A stretch of DNA of 64,000 nucleotides from NCBI RefSeq assembly GCF_000988205.1, contig NZ_LAYQ01000017.1, forward strand, positions 1,932 to 65,931, in the 5' to 3' direction. The notes under the pieces were generated by a model. That model was not told the DNA's origin and did no database searches. It worked only from the letters and a program-made list of their open reading frames with translations. Positions 28,567 through 37,815 of the stretch are shown here, piece after piece (position 1 is the stretch's first letter; every line of letters begins with the position of its first letter). The stretch comes from Corynebacterium minutissimum (GTDB lineage: Bacteria > Actinomycetota > Actinomycetes > Mycobacteriales > Mycobacteriaceae). Both the position numbers and the translations under genes were made by a program.

Positions 28567-28618
28567 TGTGGTTCTCCTCGATTGTGGGGGCTAGTAGTGT
28601 GCCTACCGTGACCACAAA

Positions 28619-28649
28619 CGAATAAATCCCGGTGCCAAAGGCATCCGGG
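28619..28649 (-). promoter_or_regulatory. Hairpin in the infC leader (possible attenuator)
   Basis: On the minus strand CCCGGATGCC, a TTT loop and GGCACCGGG form a stem of 9 pairs with one bulged A, followed by ATTTATTCG. It lies about 50 nt upstream of the infC start codon. It looks like a weak terminator placed inside the leader, so it could control the operon. The surrounding region 28567-28819 contains no gene. Confidence 0.45.
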
Positions 28650-28819
28650 AGTTTCTTTTCAAGCACGCGCCAATGTATGGCGCCTACTCTTAACCTTTAT
28701 CCTGCGGCGAAACTAGTGTCCGGCGCGGCTTCGGGTGGGAGAAACTCCGCTTGCGGCCCAAGTACCTCCTGGAGGAGGCGCTACGGGCGGTAGTGCGCAC
28801 TACTTTAACACCTGATTTT

Positions 28820-29746
28820 TCAGGAACCAAATCGGCGTGCCGATGTCGTTCCTGCAGTCTGCGTTGCCGTGGGCGGTGCGCAGCCCTCCACCGGTTTAAG
28901 CGCGCCAGCCTCCAAGGCCTCAGTTACGACTCGGTCCACTCCAGCAGCAAGAACGTTGAGCGCAGGAATTGCTTCTTCGGCGTACTCACCCGGCATAGTG
29001 ACTTCAATGGCCAATCCCACCGTGGACTCTTTACTCGAGCCCGATGGGGTGGTTTCCCGCACACCAATTTGGCGGTGGGTATAACCGTCGTCGTACTCGG
29101 ATAGTCCCCACCCGCCCTTGGCGCGGGTGTTCGGGAGCTTGTCCAATCCGTTGTCTTGCCACTCCACAATGTCATCCATTGCGTCATAGACCTGTTCTGC
29201 TTCCGGAATACACGGTAAGTGTGCGCCAAACTCTGCCTGGTCTTCCAGCAGCCACGTGGAGTAGCCAAAAGGTTCCTCGAACTCCCCGGTCGAACCATAC
29301 TCTTCCAAGAGCGCCGTTACTGCGCTCCCAGCATCGCCCTCAGTCCATCGCACGTGGGACCACAACGCGTAGGCAGCATCATTGTCGGATTCCTTAATCG
29401 CGAGGTCGACGAGCTCCGGGCTAGCGCCGTCGCGCAGCGCGGCAATCGCGATAGGAACCTTCACCGTCGACCACGCAGGCTCCTCACCGCGTAATCCGGC
29501 GTTGACAGTCCCTTCCCTATCCGCCACCGCCACGCCGGCGCGGACATTGAACTCCTTCTCTACTTCAGAGACGACATCGCGTAATTCGGCGCGCACGTCA
29601 TAGCTGGCGGGTGCTTCCACGCCTGATGATTCTTCGGGAGCCGGCGGCGATGTGTCTTCCGCTGGGCCGGAACACCCCGTCATGGTGGCTGTCGCAGCAA
29701 TGCTGATGGCTAGTGCTGCCGTGCGGGTACTTCTGTGGCCCAACAT
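28820..29746 (-). CDS. Lipoprotein with beta-lactamase / penicillin-binding fold
   Basis: This 308-residue protein is an exported lipoprotein: the signal peptide ends in lipobox MTGC (Cys about 25), followed by a Pro/Glu/Ser linker. The serine-enzyme motifs are present in order: SxxK in WSTVK (about residue 92), SDN in KESDNDAAY (about 120), and KGG of RAKGGWG as the KTG equivalent. It may be a class A beta-lactamase-like hydrolase or a wall peptidase; substrate unknown. The ATG overlaps the uvrA stop as ATGA, so translation is coupled to uvrA. A longer upstream start would lie inside uvrA and lose the signal peptide. Confidence 0.8.
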   Translation of the reverse strand: MLGHRSTRTAALAISIAATATMTGCSGPAEDTSPPAPEESSGVEAPASYDVRAELRDVVSEVEKEFNVRAGVAVADREGTVNAGLRGEEPAWSTVKVPIAIAALRDGASPELVDLAIKESDNDAAYALWSHVRWTEGDAGSAVTALLEEYGSTGEFEEPFGYSTWLLEDQAEFGAHLPCIPEAEQVYDAMDDIVEWQDNGLDKLPNTRAKGGWGLSEYDDGYTHRQIGVRETTPSGSSKESTVGLAIEVTMPGEYAEEAIPALNVLAAGVDRVVTEALEAGALKPVEGCAPPTATQTAGTTSARRFGS

Positions 29747-32582
29747 CACACCAGCTCCTTGAGGAACCCTCCCGTATAGGAGCCTTCCACCTGCGCCACG
29801 TCTTCTGGCGTGCCTTGGGCCACGACGGTGCCGCCGCACGAGCCGCCTTCCGGGCCCATGTCCACGATCCAATCGGCGGCCTTAATGACGTCGAGGTTGT
29901 GCTCGATGATGATCACCGAGTTGCCCTTATCAACCAGGCCTTGAATGACGAGCATGAGCTTTCGGATGTCCTCGAAATGCAGTCCGGTGGTTGGCTCGTC
30001 CAGGATGTAAACCGTGCGCCCATTCGTGCGCTTTTGGAGTTCGGAGGCCAGCTTCACGCGCTGCGCCTCACCACCGGAAAGCGTCGTGGCGGCCTGACCC
30101 AAGCGAACATATCCCAGGCCCACCTCCACCAAGGTGTTGAGGTAGCGGTGGATCGACGTGATGGGTTCAAAGAACTCGGCTGCCTCCGAGATCGGCATGT
30201 CGAGAACCTCGGCGATGTTTTTGCCCTTGTAGAGGACCTCCAGGGTTTCGCGGTTATAACGGGCACCGTCACAAACCTCGCACGGCACATAAACATCGGG
30301 CAGGAAGTTCATCTCGATCTTTATGGTGCCGTCGCCCTGGCACGCCTCACAGCGTCCGCCCTTGACGTTGAAGGAGAACCGGCCCGGCTTGTAACCGCGT
30401 ACCTTAGCCTCCTGGGTTTCCGCGAACAGATTACGGATCTTGTCGAAGACCCCTGTGTAGGTTGCCGGATTCGAGCGCGGGGTGCGGCCGATAGGCTCTG
30501 GTCCACCTGCACCAGCTTGTCTAGGTGTTCCACGCCTTCAACGCGCTTGGCGCGACCGGGTACTTGGCGGGCACGGTTGAGTTTGTTGGCCAAGGTCTTG
30601 GCCAAGATCTGGTTGACCACGGTGGATTTACCGGAGCCGGACACGCCTGTCACACACACGAGCACGCCCAGCGGAATCTCTACATCAATGCCCTTGAGAT
30701 TATTCTCGCGCGCGCCGACCACCTTGAGCATGCGCTCAGGGTCAATCTCACGGCGCGTATCCGGGACCGCAAGCTTCTTCTTTCCTGACAGATACTGCCC
30801 CGTCAGGGACTCCTCCACAGATTCGATGCCGGCGGGCTCGCCCTGATAGACCACCGTTCCGCCGAATTCGCCGGCCCGCGGTCCAACGTCGACAAGCCAG
30901 TCCGCCTCCCGGATGGTGTCCTCATCATGTTCCACCACAATCAAGGTGTTTCCGATATCGCGCAGGCGCTTCAACGTGGCGATGAGGCGCTGGTTATCGC
31001 GCTGGTGCAGACCAATGGAGGGCTCATCCAGCACGTAGAGGACTCCCGCCAGGCCGGAGCCAATCTGGGTTGCGAGGCGAATGCGCTGTGCTTCGCCACC
31101 GGACAACGTGGAGGCGCCGCGGTCAAGGGTGAGGTAGTTCAGGCCGACGTCGAGAAGGAAGCGCAGGCGAGCCTGGATCTCCTTGAGCACAGCACCAGCA
31201 ATGATCTCCTCGCGGTGGCCCAACACGAGAGAGTCGAGGAACTCCGCCGCCTCCTCGATGGACAGTGCCGTCAAGCCGGCGATGGACTGCTCGCCATGCG
31301 CGGTGGAGGCCAAACGCACCGCCAAGATTTCCGGCTTCAGGCGGGTACCGCCACAAGCGTTACACGGCACACGGCGGGTGTACTGAAGGAGACGGTCCTT
31401 CTGCGACTCGGAATCCGCCTGATCGAGCTTGCGCTCCAAGAAGCCGATAGCTCCCTCGAACGGCGCTGACCAGTTGCGCTGGCGGCCATAGCGGTTCTTG
31501 TAGCGCACACTGACTTCCACATCTGTGCCATAGATCAAGGCGTGGCGCTGCTCCTCGGTGAGCTCGGAAACCGGGGTGCGCGGATCAAAGTCCAGGGCTT
31601 TCGCCAGGCCTTCGACCAGCTTGACAAAGTACCGCGCATTGGGGCTCGACGTCCATGGTTGGATGGCCTCAACGGCTGGGGCATCCGGGTCCGGGATCAA
31701 CAGATCCACATCCACCTCAAGGCGCGTGCCCAAGCCATCACACACCGGGCAGGAACCGAAAGGCGCGTTGAACGAGAACGCGCGGGGCTCGTATTCCTCA
31801 ATGGTCAGCGTGTGGCCGTTAGGGCAGGCAGCCTTTTCCGAGTAAGTGTGCGTGAGATCTTCGCGGTCTACGAAATCCAGGGTGACGAGTCCGTCTGCCA
31901 AGCGCAGCGCCGTCTCGACAGAATCCGTCAGCCGCTGCTTTTGGGAAGCTTTCACCTGCAGGCGGTCCACGACGACATCGATGTCGTGCTTGATCTGCTT
32001 CTTCAGCTTCGGCGGGTCACTGAGCTGGTAAAGCTCCCCATCTACCCGAACACGGGAGTAACCCTGGGCCGCGAGGTCAGCAAAGAGGTCAACGAACTCG
32101 CCCTTACGTCGGCGAACGACCGGTGCGAGGACCTGGAATTTCAGCTTTTCCTCGTGGCTTAAGACTTCATCAACAATCTGTTGCGGGGTTTGGCGCTCAA
32201 TGACAGCATCACACTCAGGACAGTGCGCAGTGCCCGCGCGGGAGAAAAGCAAACGCAGGTAGTCGTAGATTTCGGTGATGGTTCCCACCGTCGAGCGCGG
32301 GTTGTGGTTGGTGGACTTTTGGTCAATGGACACCGCTGGGGATAGACCGTCGATGAATTCGACGTCCGGCTTATCCATTTGGCCAAGGAACATGCGTGCA
32401 TAGGAGCTCAAAGACTCCACGTAGCGCCGCTGGCCCTCGGCGAAGATGGTGTCAAAGGCGAGTGAGGACTTGCCTGAGCCCGATAGGCCGGTAAACACCA
32501 CCAGGTTATCGCGCGGGATATCGATGTCCACGCCCTTGAGGTTGTGCTCACGCGCACCACGTACGACCAAACGATCAGCCAC
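29746..32582 (-). pseudogene. uvrA: Excinuclease ABC subunit A, single-base frameshift
   Basis: UvrA is the damage-recognition ATPase of nucleotide excision repair. The frame from 32582 carries the first ATP-binding cassette ([21 protein letters not shown]), zinc-finger cysteines and the second Walker A ([17 protein letters not shown]). After [10 protein letters not shown] the frame is lost at about 30494-30495, where one G seems missing (GGG expected, GG present). Adding one base gives [19 protein letters not shown] and joins the downstream frame with CEACQGDGT, the [15 protein letters not shown] signature and [11 protein letters not shown]. The repaired protein is about 945 residues, normal for UvrA. 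This is either a sequencing error or a recent inactivation. Confidence 0.93.
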
Positions 32583-32658
32583 TAGTTGTTGCCTTCCTAC
32601 ACAAAAGAATGTGTGTTCAGAGAGTTCTCATTCAGAATGTACCCGTATGGTTGGACTT

Positions 32659-33261
32659 ATGAACAACGCGCTTGAGCTTCATAAAATTTCCGTGTCCGAG
32701 ATGGACAACAATTGCTACCTGCTGTGCGCGGGTGACGAGGCGCTGCTTATCGACGCCTCCGCTGACGCCCCCGCGCTGCTCGCTTTAGCCGCCGACCACG
32801 GAGTAAAGATCTCCGCGGTGCTGACCACGCACCGCCACTGGGATCACGTACGCGCACTCAAGGAAGTCTTGAATGAAACCGGTGCCGTTCACTATTCCTC
32901 TTTCTTGGACGCCCCTGCTTTGCCCGCGCCCGTCGACGTGGAACTGGAGCATGGCGATACGCTTCCTTTCGCCGGTTACGATCTGCCCGTCATTATCCTG
33001 CGCGGACACACCCCGGGCGGAGCAGCAATTGCAGCGGAGATTGATGGCGTTACCAACCTCTTCGTCGGTGATTCCCTCTTCCCCGGCGGCGTGGGCAAGA
33101 CCACCTCGGAAGGTGACTTTGTGCGCCTCTACAAAGATGTCACGCAGCGGCTCTTTGATGTCTATCCGGACGACGCAATTGTCCGCCCCGGGCACGGGGC
33201 CCCCACCACGCTCGGCGCGGAACGCCCGCACATGGACGAGTGGTGGGAGCGACGCTGGTAA
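32659..33261 (+). CDS. MBL-fold metallo-hydrolase (glyoxalase II-like)
   Basis: This 200-residue protein is a metallo-beta-lactamase-fold hydrolase with the metal-binding THRHWDH motif (about residues 56-62), HTPGG (about 118), the aspartate in [11 protein letters not shown] and a final PGHG (about 181-184). Size and motifs fit the short glyoxalase II-like group; substrate not known (S-lactoyl or mycothiol thioesters are possible in actinobacteria). It is divergent from uvrA. TATGGT lies 7 nt before the chosen ATG, suggesting a leaderless mRNA; an ATG at 32647 is the alternative. Followed by a terminator. Confidence 0.87.
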   Translation: MNNALELHKISVSEMDNNCYLLCAGDEALLIDASADAPALLALAADHGVKISAVLTTHRHWDHVRALKEVLNETGAVHYSSFLDAPALPAPVDVELEHGDTLPFAGYDLPVIILRGHTPGGAAIAAEIDGVTNLFVGDSLFPGGVGKTTSEGDFVRLYKDVTQRLFDVYPDDAIVRPGHGAPTTLGAERPHMDEWWERRW

Positions 33262-33270
33262 CTACGTGTT

Positions 33271-33300
33271 AACTGCTGCGCTCACAGCAGCAGTTGTTTA
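33271..33300 (+). terminator. Intrinsic terminator after the MBL gene
   Basis: A perfect 9-bp stem (AACTGCTGC / GCAGCAGTT, 7-nt loop) is followed by GTTTA. Confidence 0.65.
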
Positions 33301-33356
33301 ACGCGCGTACTATGGTGTGGCGAACGTCTTTACAGATCTATTGAATGGAGCACGTT

Positions 33357-34280
33357 ATGATTCGTAAATTTGCCCGTCCTATGCTGGCCTCCGTGTTTGT
33401 CTGGGATGGTGTGGATACGCTCCGCAACACCTCGGAGCACGTCGCGGACACCGAGTCCGTGCTCAAGCGCCTGCGCAAGGTGCTGCCCCGCGAATACGCG
33501 GGTTACATCCCCAATGACCCAGAGCTGGTTACCCGCGCGCTCGGCGGCGCGAAGACCGCTGCGGGCACGAGCCTCGCGCTGGGCAAGGCTCCGCGCACCT
33601 CGGCTGCAGTGCTCGCGCTGACGCACGTCCCCAACCTGGTCGGCAATGCTTTCTGGACCGCGGATTCCAAGAAGGACAAGGAAGCACAGCGCAACAGCTT
33701 CATCACCAACACCGCTCTGCTTGGTGCCCTCGCCATCGTTACGCAAGACACCGAAGGAAAGCCTTCCGTGCGGTGGCGCGCTGCTAAGGCCTCTGAGCGT
33801 GCAAACAAGAAGATTCAGCAGGCGCTGCCGGGCAAGTCCGAACAGCAGAAATTTGCGGAGGACTTCTCCAATCGCGCAAACGAGATTTCTTCCGATGTCA
33901 CGGCCAAGGCCAATGACTGGTTTGAGACCGCCAAGGACTACGTCGAGGACAACCGCGATGACTGGGAGTCTGCCGGCCGTGACTTCATCGACTCCGCGCG
34001 TTCCTTCGTCGAGGACACCGCTGAGACGGCACGCGAGTTCTTTGAGGAGAACAAGGACGATTGGCTCGACGCTGCACGTGACAACACCGAAACCGCCCGC
34101 AAGGGTCTGGTCAAGGCAGCCGGCAAGGCACAGGACCGCGCTGACGAGGCACTGGCCAAGGCGGATTCGCTCGATGGCAAGCGTGCCCAGAAGAAGGCTC
34201 GCAAGCGCGCCGAGAAGCTGCAGAAGGAAGCCTCCAAGAAGCTGGATAAGGCTTTCAAGAAGTTCGGTGACCGCTTCTAA
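33357..34280 (+). CDS. DoxX-like protein with long charged C-terminal domain
   Basis: This 307-residue protein has an N-terminal part (about 1-125) resembling the DoxX family (RPMLASVFVWDGVDTLRN, then AALALTHVPNLVGNAFW-like hydrophobic segments). Residues about 140-305 are a highly charged Lys/Glu/Asp/Ala-rich helical region (VEDNRDDWESAGRDFIDSA; KKARKRAEKLQKEASKK) likely to form coiled coils. I chose the ATG at 33357 because GGAG lies 6 nt upstream. DoxX proteins are membrane proteins often linked to redox stress; the role here is unknown. Confidence 0.78.
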   Translation: MIRKFARPMLASVFVWDGVDTLRNTSEHVADTESVLKRLRKVLPREYAGYIPNDPELVTRALGGAKTAAGTSLALGKAPRTSAAVLALTHVPNLVGNAFWTADSKKDKEAQRNSFITNTALLGALAIVTQDTEGKPSVRWRAAKASERANKKIQQALPGKSEQQKFAEDFSNRANEISSDVTAKANDWFETAKDYVEDNRDDWESAGRDFIDSARSFVEDTAETAREFFEENKDDWLDAARDNTETARKGLVKAAGKAQDRADEALAKADSLDGKRAQKKARKRAEKLQKEASKKLDKAFKKFGDRF

Positions 34281-34315
34281 GCTCTCCGTCCTTCGCTGCG
34301 GATAACTCCGCAACA

Positions 34316-34383
34316 CACCGCGGCAATCGCCGCGGTGGAGAGAACAACGGCTCAGCTAGTATGCTGGGCCGTTGTTCTTTTTC
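34316..34383 (+). terminator. Two hairpins ending the DoxX transcript
   Basis: A first hairpin (CACCGCGGC / GCCGCGGTG at 34316-34337) has no T-run. A second (AGAACAACGGC at 34341-34351 with GCCGTTGTTCT at 34368-34378) ends in TTTTT and is a strong intrinsic terminator. A TAGTAT hexamer (34357-34362) sits in the second loop and could be the -10 of the next gene. Confidence 0.85.
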
Positions 34384-34456
34384 CTGTCCACCCTTCCCCA
34401 TCTCCCTTACTTCCCGTCTGTCCACGAGAAGCCTTCATACGCACCCAAGGAGCCTT

Positions 34457-36697
34457 GTGTCTGAATCTTCACCCGCGACTCATACCGGGAAACCCGGCGC
34501 CCACGCGAACGAGCAGAGCGCGGAAATAGCTAGCGAGCAAGCATATGTCGATGGCCTCTTCGAGCGTCTGGACAACGAGGTTCAAGCGGCCAACGAGCGC
34601 TTGAACGAAGTGCAAGCTGCCGTCGATCCACATACCCCGGACGCCGATGCACTCGTTCGGCGAGAGACCGAGTACCACGGCCTGCAGGCTAAATTGGATC
34701 GCCTCAACGTCGCCCAACTCGGCTTAGTTTTTGGGCGCATCGACATCGATGCACCCGGTGATAACCCCACCCCGGAAGGCCTGGACCGGCGCTACATCGG
34801 CCGCATGGGACTCGACGCCAGGGAGGAGAACTACCGGACACTCCTTCTGGATTGGCGTGCGCCGATGGCGCGCCCCTTCTACCTCGCCACTACAGCGCAC
34901 CCTGAAGGCGTCCATGTCCGCCGGCATATCCGGACCACTGGGCGCACGGTTACTGGAATCAGCGACGAGGTCTTGGAGGGAGAATCCTCTGCTGACAGCA
35001 GCGATGTCGCAAGCGAGTCCGCCCTCCACCACGTGATGCAGCGCGCCCGCACCGGGCACATGCCCTCCATTGTGGAGACCATTCAGCGCGAACAGGACGA
35101 AATCATCCGTGACAGCACGCGGGGCGTCATGGTGGTCGAAGGCGGACCAGGAACCGGCAAGACCGCTGTTGCACTGCACCGCGTGGCCTACCTGCTCTAC
35201 ACCTACCGTGATCAGCTCGCCGCCACGGGCGTGCTGATCGTGGGCCCCAACTCCACCTTCCTGGAATACATTTCCCGCGTGCTCCCGGACCTTGGTGAAA
35301 CCGGTGTCGTGCTTTCCACCATCTCTTCCCTCTTCCCCAGCATCGAGGCTACTCACTCGGAGTCCTTGCTCGCCCGCGAGATCAAGGGCTCCGCTGCCAT
35401 GGTGGAAATCCTCGGCAACGCGGTCAAGGATTATCAGCGCCTACCGGAGCAGCCGCGCACGGTGGAGATCGATCGGCTCGAGCTCACCGTCACCCCAGCT
35501 ATGGTCAAGGCGGCGCGTACCCGCGCGCGACGCTCGCGCAAGCCGCACAACGACGCTCAAGCGGCATTTGCGGAACACCTCATCGAGTCTCTGGCCCAGC
35601 AGATGGCCGAACGCATCGGTTCTGACCCGCTGGGAGGTGCCAACCTGCTCTCCCGCGCGGACGTGGATCAGCTCCACGATGACCTCGCCGAAGAACCACA
35701 GGTCACAGAACTCATCGACGAGTTCTGGCCCCATCTCATGCCTACCGAGGTACTCGCCAATCTCCTGAGTAGCGCCGAACGAATCGATACGGCAGCCTAC
35801 GCTTATGATGACGAAACCCGCGGTGCCCTCTACCGCGAAGACGGTACGTCATGGGCGGCCTCCGACGCCGCGCTTCTCGACGAGCTCGCGGTCCTCATCG
35901 GCATGCCCGACCCCGAAGCAGAGCGCGCCGCCGAGGAGAAAGAATGGCGCGAACAGGTCGCGGAGGCAGAAGACGCCCTCGATATCCTGAGCTCCTCTGA
36001 TTCCACTGACAACGATGATGACATGTTCGAAGCCGAGATCCTCTCTGCGCACGATGTCATCGACGCCGAGCACCTCGCTCGCCGTCACGAGGTGCGGGAT
36101 TCCCGCACCACCGCCCAGCGGGCCCGCGAAGACTACACGTGGGCCTACGGGCACGTCATCGTTGACGAAGCCCAAGAACTTACCCCCATGGAATGGCGCA
36201 TGATTTTCCGGCGTAGCCCCTCGCGATGGATGACGCTCGTGGGCGATACGTCCCAGACTGGAGCACCCGCCGGTGTGGATGACTGGGGCGAGACGCTCGA
36301 GCCTTTTGTTGGAGAGCGCTTCCGACTGCACGGGTTGACGGTCAACTACCGCACCCCACGCCCGGTTACGGAATTGGCCAATCGGCTGTTGGAAGAAATC
36401 AACCCTGAGGCCACGCCGAGCATCGCGGTGCGCGATGGTGTTGACGTTGTCTGGCACGACGACGCCACCGATACGGAGCCGAAGACATTCCAGGATGAGG
36501 ACGGGCGCCTGCGCGCCGTGATCACGGCTGCCAACGTCGAGGAGATCAAAGGCCTCGAGTTTGATCACGTCACGGTGGTCAACCCCGATGACATCGTGGC
36601 AGCCTCCCCACAGGGTTTGCACAACCTCTATGTTGCGCTCACGCGTGCGACGCAGTCCTTGACCATCACCGGCCGTTATGCGGAGGTTTTCGGATAG
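34457..36697 (+). CDS. helD: RNA polymerase-recycling helicase-like motor HelD
   Basis: This 746-residue protein belongs to the UvrD/Rep-like superfamily 1 and matches HelD, which removes stalled RNA polymerase from DNA. An N-terminal coiled-coil arm (about 20-80; VDGLFERLDNEVQAANERLN) precedes Walker A VVEGGPGTGKTAVALHR (about 230), Walker B VIVDEAQELTPMEW (about 565) and the C-terminal GLEFDHVTVVNPDD and LYVALTRATQSL motifs. I prefer the GTG at 34457, which has AAGGAG 4 nt upstream; the frame is open upstream but without family similarity. It ends 10 nt before the App1-type gene. Confidence 0.9.
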   Translation: MSESSPATHTGKPGAHANEQSAEIASEQAYVDGLFERLDNEVQAANERLNEVQAAVDPHTPDADALVRRETEYHGLQAKLDRLNVAQLGLVFGRIDIDAPGDNPTPEGLDRRYIGRMGLDAREENYRTLLLDWRAPMARPFYLATTAHPEGVHVRRHIRTTGRTVTGISDEVLEGESSADSSDVASESALHHVMQRARTGHMPSIVETIQREQDEIIRDSTRGVMVVEGGPGTGKTAVALHRVAYLLYTYRDQLAATGVLIVGPNSTFLEYISRVLPDLGETGVVLSTISSLFPSIEATHSESLLAREIKGSAAMVEILGNAVKDYQRLPEQPRTVEIDRLELTVTPAMVKAARTRARRSRKPHNDAQAAFAEHLIESLAQQMAERIGSDPLGGANLLSRADVDQLHDDLAEEPQVTELIDEFWPHLMPTEVLANLLSSAERIDTAAYAYDDETRGALYREDGTSWAASDAALLDELAVLIGMPDPEAERAAEEKEWREQVAEAEDALDILSSSDSTDNDDDMFEAEILSAHDVIDAEHLARRHEVRDSRTTAQRAREDYTWAYGHVIVDEAQELTPMEWRMIFRRSPSRWMTLVGDTSQTGAPAGVDDWGETLEPFVGERFRLHGLTVNYRTPRPVTELANRLLEEINPEATPSIAVRDGVDVVWHDDATDTEPKTFQDEDGRLRAVITAANVEEIKGLEFDHVTVVNPDDIVAASPQGLHNLYVALTRATQSLTITGRYAEVFG

Positions 36698-36707
36698 TCT
36701 GGTGCCC

Positions 36708-37724
36708 ATGGCTCTTTCCGATATCGCCCGCAAAGTCGAATTCACTGTCAATTCCCTCTCGCTCAAGCGCTCGGCGCGTAAAGGGTGGCAGCCCAGCATC
36801 ACTGGCTATGCCGGTTACGGTAATGAAGAATTCGTCCGTGTTCTGGGCCGTGTCCTCATGCATGACCCGACGGCTGAAGAAACGGATACCTGGGCGCAGC
36901 GTGGCTACCGCCAGTTCTTCACCATTCAGGTCACAGACCACGAGGTCGAAGTCACGGTTGGTGGGAAGACGGTATCGGGAACCACCAACGACAACGGCTA
37001 CATCGATATCCTCGTTTACAACCACGGCCTAGAGCCCGGCTGGCACGAGGTCACCATCCGTGCCAAGGGCGCGGACGCGGTGACCTCGGAAGTCCTCATC
37101 GTGGACAAGGACACCACGTTCGGTGTGGTCAGCGATATAGATGACACCATCATGGTGACGTGGCTCCCGCGCGCAATGATCGCAGCATGGAACTCGTGGG
37201 TTAAACGCACCAATACCCGCACCCCCGTCGAAGGTATGGCACGGTTCTACCGGGAAATCGCCCAACAGCACCCCGATATCCCCTTCATTTACCTCTCCAC
37301 CGGCGCCTGGAACACCTACGACACCTTGGTTAACTTCATGGCGGAGAAGGGCTTCCCGCGTGGTCCCCTGCTGCTGACAGACTGGGGTCCTACCCCCACC
37401 GGCCTCTTCCGCAATGGTCAGGAGCACAAGCGCGTGCAGCTCCGCAACCTCTTCATTGCTTTCCCGAAGCTCCGCTGGCTGCTCATCGGCGACGACGGTC
37501 AGCACGATCCGCTTACCTATGCCGACGCGGCGGCGGAGCACCCCAACCACGTAGCGGCCGTGGCGATCCGCAACCTCAGCCCGCAGGAACAGCTGCTCGC
37601 ACACGGTTCGCTCGCGCCTTTGGTGAAGGTCAACGAGCAGACCTCCTTCGATATCCCACTCATTCAGGGGACGGATGGCGACGTTCTTGCCCGCGCTTAC
37701 CGCGAGCTGCGATTGAGCAACTAA
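36708..37724 (+). CDS. App1-type phosphatase-like protein (DUF2183)
   Basis: This 338-residue protein's central segment has the HAD-like DxDxT motif in VVSDIDDTIMVTWLPRA (about residue 145), followed by FIYLSTGAWNTYDTLVNFM and WLLIGDDGQHDP, all characteristic of the conserved domain of yeast App1 (phosphatidate phosphatase). The N-terminal 130 residues form a separate beta-rich domain. It has no signal peptide. The lipid substrate is inference. TAGTCT lies 7 nt before the ATG, so it may have its own leaderless transcript despite being only 10 nt from helD. Confidence 0.85.
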   Translation: MALSDIARKVEFTVNSLSLKRSARKGWQPSITGYAGYGNEEFVRVLGRVLMHDPTAEETDTWAQRGYRQFFTIQVTDHEVEVTVGGKTVSGTTNDNGYIDILVYNHGLEPGWHEVTIRAKGADAVTSEVLIVDKDTTFGVVSDIDDTIMVTWLPRAMIAAWNSWVKRTNTRTPVEGMARFYREIAQQHPDIPFIYLSTGAWNTYDTLVNFMAEKGFPRGPLLLTDWGPTPTGLFRNGQEHKRVQLRNLFIAFPKLRWLLIGDDGQHDPLTYADAAAEHPNHVAAVAIRNLSPQEQLLAHGSLAPLVKVNEQTSFDIPLIQGTDGDVLARAYRELRLSN

Positions 37725-37733
37725 AGCTCGTTA

Positions 37734-37802
37734 GAAACAAAACGGCGCGCAGGCCCAGAGACTTCCTCAATGCTAAGGACTTCTCCGGAGCATGCGCGCC
37801 GT
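37734..37802 (-). terminator. Intrinsic terminator after the universal stress gene
   Basis: A 10-bp stem (ACGGCGCGCA / TGCGCGCCGT) has a 41-nt loop and is followed on the minus strand by TTTTGTTTC. It lies between converging genes. Confidence 0.75.
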
Positions 37803-37815
37803 GACGACTAGCGTC

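Noticed and set aside
29746..32582. Programmed ribosomal frameshifting in uvrA (and likewise rpsA, pepQ)
   Set aside because: The sites lack a slippery heptamer with a downstream structure, and the families are normally encoded in one frame; a missing base is the simpler explanation.
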